Shown piece by piece: positions 26,006 through 34,170 of a stretch of DNA of 64,000 bases; position 1 is the first letter of the stretch, and the number at the start of each line of letters is the position of its first letter. The DNA comes from Marivita sp. (GTDB taxonomy: Bacteria > Pseudomonadota > Alphaproteobacteria > Rhodobacterales > Rhodobacteraceae): positions 24,177 through 88,176 of the forward strand of contig NZ_JAIPUT010000014.1 in assembly GCF_020055635.1 (NCBI RefSeq), written 5' to 3'. Both the position numbers and the translations under genes were made by a program. The notes under the pieces are model-generated. The model was not told the DNA's origin. It worked only from the letters and a program-made list of their open reading frames with translations, and ran no database searches.

Positions 26006-26851
26006 ATGTCCTATTGGCGGTTCGCAGCAATGATCGCGACCTCGACGGTCGTGATGTTCGGCCTGATGTACCTGAACACCTACGCTCTGGAACACCTGTT
26101 CTGGTCCGAAACACGGGTCTACATGGCCCTCCTGATGGGCGCGACGATGGCGGTCATCATGCTTGGCTACATGCTGTCGATGTATTCCAGCCGCGCGATC
26201 AACGCGGCGATCTTCGCAGGATCGGTCATCGTCTTCGCCGCCGCGCTCTGGCTCGTGCGCAGCCAGCAGACCGTGCAGGACCGCTCCTTCATGAGCGCGA
26301 TGATCCCGCACCATTCGATCGCGATCATGACATCCTCGCGCGCCGAACTGACAGATGCCCGGGTCGAGAAGCTCGCGCACGAGATCGTTCTGGCACAGAA
26401 CCGCGAGATCTCGGAGATGCGCTACCTTGTGGCCGACATCGAGGACGCGGACGAAACCACCGCGATCTACCAGGACCCGCCAGCCGAAATCGGCACACTC
26501 GAAGAGGCGCTGAACAACACGCTCCTCGCCACGCTTGACCCCGCGCCGCTGGCGCTTTCGGACCTTCCGGACCGCGCCGAAACCGGGGCGCTCGATTGCG
26601 GGTTCCGACGCGTCGAGGGCGAGGATCCTGTCCTGTGGACCAACCCCGAGGGCGGCCTGATGAACCTCAACGGCATCATCGTGCCGCTTGACCGTCAGGA
26701 CACCGATGAGCGGATCTGGGCTGCACCGGGCGTCACGATGACCGTCCGCGACGTTGCCGAAGCCGACTGGCGCGGCAGTGCCGAACTGATCTTTGCGCTC
26801 GAACAAGGGCTGACCGTCGGCTACCGCGGCTTTTACGACTGCGATATCTGA
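26006..26851 (+). CDS. DUF305 membrane protein
   Basis: A 281-residue protein with three N-terminal membrane helices (about residues 6-28, 38-60, 66-84) followed by a DUF305-type segment: FMSAMIPHHSIAIMTS (His102-His103) and AQNREISEMRYLVADIE. DUF305 domains are four-helix-bundle-like and often occur in copper or metal-response loci. The C-terminal 100 residues form an additional soluble domain with two Cys (DCGFRR and YDCDI) that I do not recognise. The start is chosen by AGGAGA upstream of 26006. The exact role is unknown. Confidence 0.8.
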   Translation: MSYWRFAAMIATSTVVMFGLMYLNTYALEHLFWSETRVYMALLMGATMAVIMLGYMLSMYSSRAINAAIFAGSVIVFAAALWLVRSQQTVQDRSFMSAMIPHHSIAIMTSSRAELTDARVEKLAHEIVLAQNREISEMRYLVADIEDADETTAIYQDPPAEIGTLEEALNNTLLATLDPAPLALSDLPDRAETGALDCGFRRVEGEDPVLWTNPEGGLMNLNGIIVPLDRQDTDERIWAAPGVTMTVRDVAEADWRGSAELIFALEQGLTVGYRGFYDCDI

Positions 26852-27065
26852 CCTCGGCGCAGCCTTGGCATGCAGACCGTGCGGCCGACCGATTCCGTCA
26901 CGAGATGCGGCCGCAGCATCCGGCGGCGCTTGATGTCCAAACCGGTCGTCCCCGAAGTCAAAGCTGGAAACAGCCTGTGCACCATCGGAACAAAACGATT
27001 TTCCCGAGGTTTCCCTGAACGGGGCATGTCCGCCCGCACATGAGTCCGCTGACGAAGAGGAACCG

Positions 27066-27812
27066 ATGGACCTGAACGACAAACAAGCCGCCCTGTGCGA
27101 TCAGAACACCACCGACTTCTCCGACCTCCGGGCCGTCTTCTTCAACTGCACCCTAAAACATCCCGACCAGCCGTCGCACACCTCGCTTCTGATGGGCAGC
27201 GTGGCCGAGATCATGCGCAAGAGCGGCATCGCCGTGGAGGACATCCGGATGACCGCCCACGATGTCGCCTTTGGCGTCCAGCCCGACATGCGCGAGGAAG
27301 GCTGGGAGCGTGACGAGTGGCCCGATCTGTGGCGCAAGGTCGACGCGGCGGATATCCTGGTCATCGGCACACCGATCTGGCTTGGCGAGCAATCCTCGGT
27401 CTGTCGGCTCTTGATCGAACGGCTTTACGCGATGTCGGGTGAACTCAACGACAAGGGGCAGTCGGTCTTTTACGGCAAGACCGGCGGTGTCGTGGTCACG
27501 GGCAACGAGGACGGGATCAAGCACGTGGCCCAGAACGTGCTTTATTCGCTGTCGCATCTGGGCTTCGTGATTCCGCCACAGGCCGATTGCGGCTGGATCG
27601 GCGAGGCCGGGCCGGGCCCGAGCTATGGCGACGACGGTGCCGGCTTCGACAACGAATTCACACAGCGCAACGCGACGATCATGACCTGGAACCTGATGCA
27701 CATGTCCCGGATGCTCAAGGATGCAGGTGGCATCCCGAACCACGGCAACGACCGCAACGCCTGGTCGGCCGGGTGCCGGTTCGATTACGAAAATCCCGAG
27801 CACCGGAGCTGA
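27066..27812 (+). CDS. Flavodoxin-fold NAD(P)H-dependent oxidoreductase
   Basis: A 248-residue protein of the NADPH-dependent FMN reductase group. An N-terminal beta-strand and phosphate-binding loop (AVFFNCTLKHPDQPSHTSLL, residues 19-38) is followed by DILVIGTPIWLGEQSSVCR and GKTGGVVVTGNEDG, the usual flavin-contacting segments. It probably reduces a quinone, flavin or small electrophile in the cytoplasm. A GAGG site precedes ATG 27066. The cytochrome c gene follows 104 bp downstream in the same direction; whether they form an operon is uncertain. Confidence 0.82.
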   Translation: MDLNDKQAALCDQNTTDFSDLRAVFFNCTLKHPDQPSHTSLLMGSVAEIMRKSGIAVEDIRMTAHDVAFGVQPDMREEGWERDEWPDLWRKVDAADILVIGTPIWLGEQSSVCRLLIERLYAMSGELNDKGQSVFYGKTGGVVVTGNEDGIKHVAQNVLYSLSHLGFVIPPQADCGWIGEAGPGPSYGDDGAGFDNEFTQRNATIMTWNLMHMSRMLKDAGGIPNHGNDRNAWSAGCRFDYENPEHRS

Positions 27813-27916
27813 GACCGGCCCGAAATACCAGGTTCTTGTCGACCGGGCACCTGAAATGCGCAATCATGGTGCAATACGGGCCGCAGTCAGGCCGCATCCA
27901 GCCCAGGACGCCATCA

Positions 27917-28237
27917 ATGTCATCGTTTCGCACCCTTGCCCTGGCGACCCTCGCAAGCCTCGGGATCGCGGCGCCCGCTCTTGCGCAGGAGGGATCGGTG
28001 ACGATGGGGCGCGACATTGCCGAGGAATACTGCGTGGCCTGTCACGATGTGGGCGCAGACGGCCGGTTCAAACTTGATCCGCCGAGTCTTGCGGCGATTG
28101 CGCGGTACCGGTCGGCAGACCAGATCAGGCAGCGGATCGTGCAGCCCATCCATGCCAGCATGCCGCGCTATGCCGAGTACATGATCGGCGGAAATATCGA
28201 CGACATGGTGGCGTATATCGTGTCGCTCGAGAAGTGA
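27917..28237 (+). CDS. Small periplasmic c-type cytochrome
   Basis: A 106-residue monohaem cytochrome c with a signal peptide ending ALAQE (about residue 24). The haem motif is CVACH (Cys39, Cys42, His43), and a Met in SMPRYAEYMIGG (82 or 89) is the likely distal ligand. It should carry electrons in the periplasm. ATG 27917 opens the signal peptide; an in-frame ATG at 27866 would disrupt it. It converges with the TDT/SLAC1 gene of the sulfur operon with only 9 bp between stops, so a link to sulfide or sulfite oxidation is possible but unproven. Confidence 0.85.
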   Translation: MSSFRTLALATLASLGIAAPALAQEGSVTMGRDIAEEYCVACHDVGADGRFKLDPPSLAAIARYRSADQIRQRIVQPIHASMPRYAEYMIGGNIDDMVAYIVSLEK

Positions 28238-28246
28238 ACGACACGC

Positions 28247-29221
28247 CTATTCCGGCTGGCAGATCTCGCCCCGCAGGATCGCCAGCGACGTGCGCCAGAC
28301 CAACCCGGCGATGATCCCGCACAACAGGACCAGCAGCCCCCATCCGATGGCAAGAAACACCTCCGACCCCGACAGCGCGGCATAGCGGAACGACGCGATG
28401 GTCATGGCCGCAATGGGGAAGGACAGCGCCCAGAACGAAAGCGCAAAGGGCAACCGGATCAGGCCGCGCACCTGCAACAGCACCAGGGCGGTGAAGAACA
28501 GGCCAAGATTGTAGAACACACGCGCCGGCGCATCCAGAACGCCGCCGTTCAGTTGCAGCCAGGCCAGAAAGGCCACCGCCGGAGGGGCGATCAGGATCGT
28601 GAGAGTCGGACGCAGCTTGCCCGGCAGGGGTTCATGAAACACCAGGCGGTTGAACACCAGCGTCAGCAGGATGATCCAGAACAGCACGCCCAGCGAAAAG
28701 AAATACCAGCTGGCATCGACGAACCCGAGGCTCACCCCCGCCACCGGCGCGACGACATTGCCCACGGCGGGGATGAACCATGCCGGCGACATCTGCCCGA
28801 CGCCAAAGCCGCGATGGCTGATCCAGCTGGTCACGATGGCCAGCGTCAGGATGGCCTGCAAGACCGCTCCGACCGCCCAGATCAGCGTCGCGAGGCCCGG
28901 AGCCGACGCCCCGAGCACCACCGCCCCCAGTAGCAGCGAGATGCTGACGGCCGGAAAGAAGGCCAGCTTGATCGGATGGTTCCACTCTGCCGCGACCGCG
29001 CCCGGATGGCGAACAGCCTTGGCGCCGTAGAAGGCCAGTTGCAGGACAAAGACACATGCCGCAAGGCCGGCCACGATCTGCCCCGCCTGAACCAGCCCCG
29101 CGACCTCGAGCGCCAGGGCCGTCCCCAGAAGCCCCATGACGGCGCTGAAGAACGCAACCGGAAAATGCTCCAGTCGGGTATGCGGGATCTCGGCGGATTG
29201 CTCGGCTGTTGTTTGCGTCAT
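28247..29221 (-). CDS. SLAC1/TDT-family anion channel or exporter
   Basis: A 324-residue membrane protein with about ten hydrophobic helices. It matches the tellurite-resistance/dicarboxylate (TehA, SLAC1, Ssu1) family in layout, for example RLEHFPVAFFSAVMGLLG at the N-terminus and HPIKLAFFPAVSISLLL. Fungal Ssu1 in this family exports sulfite. As the last gene of the persulfide operon (42 bp after sulP), sulfite export is an attractive function, but other anions are possible. ATG 29221 follows AAGGAAC. It converges with the cytochrome c gene. Confidence 0.83.
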   Translation of the reverse strand: MTQTTAEQSAEIPHTRLEHFPVAFFSAVMGLLGTALALEVAGLVQAGQIVAGLAACVFVLQLAFYGAKAVRHPGAVAAEWNHPIKLAFFPAVSISLLLGAVVLGASAPGLATLIWAVGAVLQAILTLAIVTSWISHRGFGVGQMSPAWFIPAVGNVVAPVAGVSLGFVDASWYFFSLGVLFWIILLTLVFNRLVFHEPLPGKLRPTLTILIAPPAVAFLAWLQLNGGVLDAPARVFYNLGLFFTALVLLQVRGLIRLPFALSFWALSFPIAAMTIASFRYAALSGSEVFLAIGWGLLVLLCGIIAGLVWRTSLAILRGEICQPE

Positions 29222-29263
29222 GTCCTGTTCCTTTCGGCATGTCCTTGCAGACAGAGGCGTCCC

Positions 29264-31003
29264 TTACTCTGCCACATCCGGCACCACGGCGGATCCGGCG
29301 AGGGCCTTCCACGCATCATATTGCGACAGGAAAACCCTTCCATTCAGATCCCGCAGGAAATGCGTTTCCTGCAATCGGTCCATCACTGGCCCCTTGACCT
29401 CGGACAGGTGCAACCCGATGCCCAGTTCGGTCAAGCGCTGATTGATCGCCTCGAGGCTTTCGAGCGCGGAAAAATCCACCTCGTTCACCGCCGAGAACAT
29501 CAGGATCACATCCTTGATGTCGGAGCCTTCGGACACGCGCGACTGCACGAGGTCCTCGAGAAAGCGTGCGTTCACGAAATAGAGGCTTTCGTCGACCCGC
29601 AGGCTGAGGACCGCCGGATCGGTCTGGACCTCGTGGCGGTGAATGTTGCGAAAATGCTGGGTGCCGGGCACCAGCCCGATCTCGGCCACGTGCGGGCGCG
29701 AGGTCTTGTAGAGATGCAGCAGAATCGAAATGCCGACACCGGATGCAACCCCCACCTCGACGCCCATGACCAGGGTCAGCACGATGGTTGCGGCGACGGC
29801 GGTGAAATCGGCCCTGGAATAGCCCCAGGTCTTCTTGAGGATCGAGAAATCGACAAGGCTCAGTACCGCAACGACGATGGTCGCGGCCAGTGTCGCGGTG
29901 GGCAGGTAATAGACCAGCGGCGTCAGCGCCACCGCCGCAATGGCCAGTCCTACAGCCGTGAAGGCCCCCGCGGCGGGTGTTTCGGCGCCTGCGTCATAGT
30001 TGACGACCGACCGGGCAAAGCCCCCCGTGACCGGGTAGCCGCCGGTAAAGGCCGCGCCGATATTGGCGGCACCCAGACCGATCAGTTCCTGATCGGGGTC
30101 GATCCTCTGGCGCTTCTTGGCGGCAAGCGTCTGGGCGACGGACACGGATTCCACGAAGCCGATGATCGAAATCAGGATCGCGGGCATCAGCAACTGGCCA
30201 ACCAGATCCGGCGACAATCCCGGCAGCGTGAGCGGCGGCAGACCCTGCGGCACCTCCCCCACGATGGACACGCCCCGATCGTTCAGACCGAACAGCCAGA
30301 CCGACAGCGTCGTCACGGCAACGGCCGCCACCGGACCCGCCTTGGTCAGCACGTCGGCAATCCTTGGCGACGCGCCAAGCCGACGCAAGAGCGGCTTGAG
30401 CCCCTTGCGCACCCAGAACAGGAACGCCGTCGCCAGCCCGCCGATGAGCACGGTCAGGAGATTGATGTCGCCGACATGCGCCCAGAGCGACCCGATAACC
30501 TGCGGCAATGTATGACCATGCGCTGTGATCCCCAGCAGGTGCTTCAACTGGCTGAACGCGATCAGGATGCCCGACGCGGTGATGAAGCCCGCGATCACCG
30601 GATGGCTGAGGAAGTTCGCCAGAAAGCCCAGTCGCAGCACCCCCAGCAGCACCAGGAACCCACCCGACAGGAAGGCCAGCGTCAAGGCTGCCACGGCATA
30701 GCCGGCTGTCCCCTGCTCGGCCACCTGCCCCACGGCGGATGCGGTCAGCAGCGACACCACCGCCACCGGCCCCACGGCCAGCGCGCGGCTGGTGCCGAAG
30801 ACCGCGTAGAGAATGATCGGCGCGATCGACGCATAGATCCCCGCCTCGGGCGGCAGTCCCGCCAGCAGAGCATAGGCCAGCGATTGCGGGATCAGCATGA
30901 TCGTCACGATCACCGCCGCGATCATGTCATTGGAAAACGCGTTCCGGTCATAGCTCCGCCCCCAGTCGAGGATCGGAAAGTAGCCGCGAAGATGGTTGAG
31001 CAT
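29264..31003 (-). CDS. SulP-family inorganic anion transporter with STAS domain
   Basis: A 579-residue transporter. The N-terminal 10-14 helices carry SulP signatures (VTIMLIPQSLAYALLAGLPP, GPVAVVSLLTASAVGQ, ELIGLGAANIGAAFTGGYPV). A STAS domain occupies about residues 440-560 (LYFVNARFLEDLVQ, DVILMFSAVNEVDFSALE). These proteins move sulfate, bicarbonate or other anions. Its place in the sulfide/persulfide operon suggests sulfate or sulfite traffic. It lies 87 bp after the SQR-fusion gene and before the TDT channel gene. Confidence 0.9.
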   Translation of the reverse strand: MLNHLRGYFPILDWGRSYDRNAFSNDMIAAVIVTIMLIPQSLAYALLAGLPPEAGIYASIAPIILYAVFGTSRALAVGPVAVVSLLTASAVGQVAEQGTAGYAVAALTLAFLSGGFLVLLGVLRLGFLANFLSHPVIAGFITASGILIAFSQLKHLLGITAHGHTLPQVIGSLWAHVGDINLLTVLIGGLATAFLFWVRKGLKPLLRRLGASPRIADVLTKAGPVAAVAVTTLSVWLFGLNDRGVSIVGEVPQGLPPLTLPGLSPDLVGQLLMPAILISIIGFVESVSVAQTLAAKKRQRIDPDQELIGLGAANIGAAFTGGYPVTGGFARSVVNYDAGAETPAAGAFTAVGLAIAAVALTPLVYYLPTATLAATIVVAVLSLVDFSILKKTWGYSRADFTAVAATIVLTLVMGVEVGVASGVGISILLHLYKTSRPHVAEIGLVPGTQHFRNIHRHEVQTDPAVLSLRVDESLYFVNARFLEDLVQSRVSEGSDIKDVILMFSAVNEVDFSALESLEAINQRLTELGIGLHLSEVKGPVMDRLQETHFLRDLNGRVFLSQYDAWKALAGSAVVPDVAE

Positions 31004-31090
31004 GGGTCTTCTCGAATTGAACGCGGACAGAGCCGCGTGGCCCTGTCCGACGTAAGGATTGTGCGGCGCGCACCGGCCGCAAGAGACAGG

Positions 31091-32770
31091 TTACTCGGCC
31101 GCGACCTTGAGCTTTTCAGGCTTGGCCAACCATTCCTTGCCCTTGAGCATTGCCTTCCAGTAGATCGGCGGCAGCAGCTTTTCCTTGAGGAACCACGCCG
31201 CGCGCGATGGCTTGGTTCCGTCGATCAGGTAGCTTGGAAAGCTTGGCAGGAGTGTCCCGCCATAGCCGAATTCGGCCAGCACGATCTTGCCGCGTTCGAC
31301 CGTCAGCGGACACGAGCCATAGCCGTCATACTGTGCAACCGCAGACCGGCCGCGGATATCGGCGACGATGTTGTCCGCGACGGTCGGCGCCTGCTTGCGC
31401 GCGGCGGCGGCGGTCTTGGCATTGGGCGCGTTCATCACATCGCCCAGCGACCAGATGTTGTCATACCGCGTGTGGCGCAGGGTGGCTTGGTCCACGTCGA
31501 CCCAGCCCGCCGCATCGGCCAGCGGCGAAACCCGGATGAAATCGGGCGCAGTCTGGGGCGGACAGACATGCAGCATGTCGAATTCCACTTCGACTGTTGT
31601 GGGGGCTCCATCCGGCGCGTTGACCGCAAAGGTCGCCTTTTTCGCCGGGCCATCCACGGCAATCAGGGTGTGGAAGAAATTCAGGGTGGCGTCGTATTTG
31701 CGGACATACTCCATCAGCGCCGGGACATAGTCCTTGACCCCGAAGAGCACGCCTCCCGCGTTCATGAACTGGATGTCGATGTTTTTCAGCGCCCCGTTAC
31801 GGAACCACGCGTCGCCCGACAGATACATCGCCTTTTGCGGCGCACCGGCGCATTTGATCGGCATCGGCGGTTGGGTAAAGAGCGCCCGGCCCTGCTTGAG
31901 GTTGCGGACCAGTTCCCACGTATAGGGCGCCAGGTCGTAGCGGTAATTCGACGTCACCCCATTGCGGCCAAGGGTTTCCTCCAGCCCGTCGATCTTGTCC
32001 CAATCGAGCTTGAGGCCCGGACAGACAACCAGCCGGTCATATTTCACCACGCGGCAGCCATCGAGGATCACCGCGTTGTTTTCCGGCTCGAACGCGGCCA
32101 CGGCGGACTTGATCCAATGCACACCCTGAGGGATCAGCGACGCCATCGTCTTGGCGGTGTCCTGAGGATCAAAAATGCCGCCGCCGACCATCGTCCAGCC
32201 GGGCTGGTAGTAGTGAATGTCCGCCGGGTCGAGGATCGCCACCGACAGCCCCGGCTTGCGGGCCTTGAGGCTCGCCGCAACGGACACGCCGCCTGCCCCA
32301 CCGCCGACGATCACCACGTCGAATTTTGCATCGCCGGTATCGGTCGGCGTCTTGCCGCCATTGGCGATGCGCCGCGCGACACCGTTCATGTCATAGCCCG
32401 CCGCCTGTGTCGCCCCGAGGATCTCGGCCATCGGCAGGGTTTTCGCCTGGCTCAGCGACCAGAGCGTCGCCGACCGCGTACCCGACCGGCAATAGGCGAG
32501 CACAGGCCCCGGCAGGTCGCGCATTGCCGCGCCGAAAGCCACCGCATCCGCGTCCTGCACCAGACCGGTCTGCACCGGCAGATAGCGCATCTCGAGACCG
32601 GCCGCCTTGGCTGCCGCCTCGATTTCCTCGTGGGTCGGCTGATCCGATCCCTCGCCATCGGGACGGTTGCAGATGATCGACCGGAACCCGGCCTCTTTCA
32701 GCGCAGCAATGTCATCGGCCGCGATTTGCGGGCTGACGGTGAGCGCATCGTTGATCTTGTTGAGTTGCAT
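31091..32770 (-). CDS. Phosphatase-like (DUF442) domain fused to sulfide:quinone oxidoreductase
   Basis: A 559-residue fusion. Residues 1-115 are a DUF442/tyrosine-phosphatase-like domain with the Cys loop CRSGTRS (94-100), which may act as a sulfurtransferase instead of a phosphatase. Residues 149-559 are an FAD protein of the SQR type: GGGAGGVSVA (156-165), ILDPADIHYYQPGWTMVGGG, and the three conserved Cys at 250, 307 and 403 (VVCPGLK, IKCAGAP, HVCPPQ). SQR oxidises sulfide to persulfide or polysulfide and reduces quinone at the membrane. The operon neighbour is a persulfide dioxygenase. Annotation of the FAD part is firm; the role of the N-terminal domain is inference. Confidence 0.9.
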   Translation of the reverse strand: MQLNKINDALTVSPQIAADDIAALKEAGFRSIICNRPDGEGSDQPTHEEIEAAAKAAGLEMRYLPVQTGLVQDADAVAFGAAMRDLPGPVLAYCRSGTRSATLWSLSQAKTLPMAEILGATQAAGYDMNGVARRIANGGKTPTDTGDAKFDVVIVGGGAGGVSVAASLKARKPGLSVAILDPADIHYYQPGWTMVGGGIFDPQDTAKTMASLIPQGVHWIKSAVAAFEPENNAVILDGCRVVKYDRLVVCPGLKLDWDKIDGLEETLGRNGVTSNYRYDLAPYTWELVRNLKQGRALFTQPPMPIKCAGAPQKAMYLSGDAWFRNGALKNIDIQFMNAGGVLFGVKDYVPALMEYVRKYDATLNFFHTLIAVDGPAKKATFAVNAPDGAPTTVEVEFDMLHVCPPQTAPDFIRVSPLADAAGWVDVDQATLRHTRYDNIWSLGDVMNAPNAKTAAAARKQAPTVADNIVADIRGRSAVAQYDGYGSCPLTVERGKIVLAEFGYGGTLLPSFPSYLIDGTKPSRAAWFLKEKLLPPIYWKAMLKGKEWLAKPEKLKVAAE

Positions 32771-32845
32771 GGGAAGGGTCTCACCTGGCTACGCGTTGCG
32801 GGGAAAATGGCGGCATGTGGCCGCCATCCCGGTTGGACATCAGCC

Positions 32846-33730
32846 TCAAAGCGCGTTGACCGGCACCTTGAGCATCGGGTTTCCGTCCTTGTCCTTCGGC
32901 ACCGCGCCGGCACGCATGTTCACCTGCAGGGACGGGATGATCAGCTTGGGCATGTCAAGCGTCGCGTCGCGTTCGGTGCGGAACTTGACGAAATCGTCCT
33001 TTGTCTTGCCGCCGCCGACATGGATGTTGTGGGCCTTTTCTTCGCCCACGGTGGTTTCCCACTGGATGTCGCGGCCATTGGGGCCGTAATCGTGGCACAT
33101 GAACAGACGCATGTCATCCGGCAGCGTCAGCACCTTCTGGATGCTGTCGTACAGCGTGGCGGCATCCCCGCCGGGGAAATCGGCACGGGCCGATCCGCCA
33201 TCGGGCATGAACAAAGTGTCGCCGACAAAGGCCGCGTTGCCCATCACATGCACCATGCAGGCGGGCGTGTGGCCCGGTGTATAGATCGCAAAGGCGTCCA
33301 TGTTGCCGATCTTGTAGGTGTCGCCATCCTCGAACAGCTTGTCGAACTGGCTGCCATCGCGCTGGAATTCGGTGCCTTCGTTGAACACCTTGCCGAAGGT
33401 GTCCTGCACAACCATGATCTTCGAGCCGACACCGATCTTGCCGCCCAGCTTCTGCTGGATGTAGGGCGCTGCCGACAGGTGGTCGGCATGCACATGGGTC
33501 TCGATGATCCATTCAAGCTTGAGCCCGCGTTCCTGAATCTCCGCGATCAGGGCGTCGGCGTGAGCGTAGGTGATCCGACCGGCGGCGTAATCGATGTCCA
33601 TCACGCTGTCGACGATGGCGCAGGACTCAGATGTCGGGTCCTTGACGATATAGCTGATCGTGTTGGTGGCCTCGTCGAAATGAGCCGAGACATCGGGGGT
33701 GACGGACATATCCACGGGATACTGCGACAT
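32846..33730 (-). CDS. Persulfide dioxygenase-type MBL-fold protein (ETHE1/Blh-like)
   Basis: A 294-residue metallo-beta-lactamase-fold protein. Metal ligands are complete: THVHADH (His79, His81, Asp83, His84), His154 in TPGHT, Asp171 in GDTLF and His213 in MCHDY. This is the ETHE1/Blh pattern of enzymes that convert glutathione persulfide to sulfite. The C-terminal ~80 residues match the longer Blh subgroup. ATG 33730 is chosen by GGAGGAG seven bases upstream; an upstream start would add 13 basic residues. It sits between the DUF2892 and SQR genes. Confidence 0.88.
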   Translation of the reverse strand: MSQYPVDMSVTPDVSAHFDEATNTISYIVKDPTSESCAIVDSVMDIDYAAGRITYAHADALIAEIQERGLKLEWIIETHVHADHLSAAPYIQQKLGGKIGVGSKIMVVQDTFGKVFNEGTEFQRDGSQFDKLFEDGDTYKIGNMDAFAIYTPGHTPACMVHVMGNAAFVGDTLFMPDGGSARADFPGGDAATLYDSIQKVLTLPDDMRLFMCHDYGPNGRDIQWETTVGEEKAHNIHVGGGKTKDDFVKFRTERDATLDMPKLIIPSLQVNMRAGAVPKDKDGNPMLKVPVNAL

Positions 33731-33834
33731 GAGTTTTCTCCTCCGAAACGAGATTGTGAGGCGGGCCAAGCCCGCAAGAGCGATGCACCGAGCCTGCCGC
33801 CTGGCAGCGCCCGGTGTCGCATGTCATCTGGGTG

Positions 33835-34047
33835 TCAGGTGCGGCAGGTCTTGACGCCGATGATCGAGTAGATCGGGCAGACCCGCACCGCCGCCACCAC
33901 CAGCATCACGACACCGATCAAGGCCGCGCCGTACTTGAAGAGGGCCCCGTCGAACAGCGGCAGACCGCTGCCAAAGGCCAGGTAAAGCAGGACCACGCCC
34001 AGAACCGCGCGCAGAATTCGATCGATCGTGCCAACATTGGTCGTCAT
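33835..34047 (-). CDS. DUF2892 (YgaP-like) small membrane protein
   Basis: A 70-residue protein with two membrane helices and the family end CPIYSIIGVKTCR. In E. coli YgaP the same membrane part is fused to a rhodanese domain; here it stands alone. It might anchor or channel sulfur carriers at the inner membrane. ATG 34047 follows GGAGGG. It lies in the sulfur operon between the Crp/Fnr regulator and the persulfide dioxygenase. Confidence 0.85.
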   Translation of the reverse strand: MTTNVGTIDRILRAVLGVVLLYLAFGSGLPLFDGALFKYGAALIGVVMLVVAAVRVCPIYSIIGVKTCRT

Positions 34048-34106
34048 TTCCGTACCCTCCAGAATCAAATCTGAAACCTTGGTACGCCTGTCCGGGATCC
34101 GCTTCA

Positions 34107-34119
34107 GTGATATTGTCAC
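34107..34119. promoter_or_regulatory. Possible Crp/Fnr-type operator GTGA-N5-TCAC
   Basis: An inverted repeat GTGATATTGTCAC lies about 60 bp before the DUF2892 start and 52 bp after the regulator stop. Half-sites look Crp/Fnr-like, but the spacing is one base shorter than in classical Fnr or Crp boxes. It could be the autoregulated operator of the operon. Confidence 0.25.
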
Positions 34120-34170
34120 CCAAACCGGGAACAAAGCGCAGGACGGTCCATTCGGTCGCAGATGACCGGC

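Noticed and set aside
33781..33825. Imperfect hairpin between the DUF2892 and persulfide dioxygenase genes.
   Set aside because: Pairing is interrupted by several mismatches and no T-run follows, so it was not listed as a terminator.
28976..33871. Plus-strand open frame of over 1600 codons opposite the sulfur operon.
   Set aside because: It is antisense to four genes with clear catalytic motifs and results from GC-rich codon bias; its His/Arg-rich translation matches no family.
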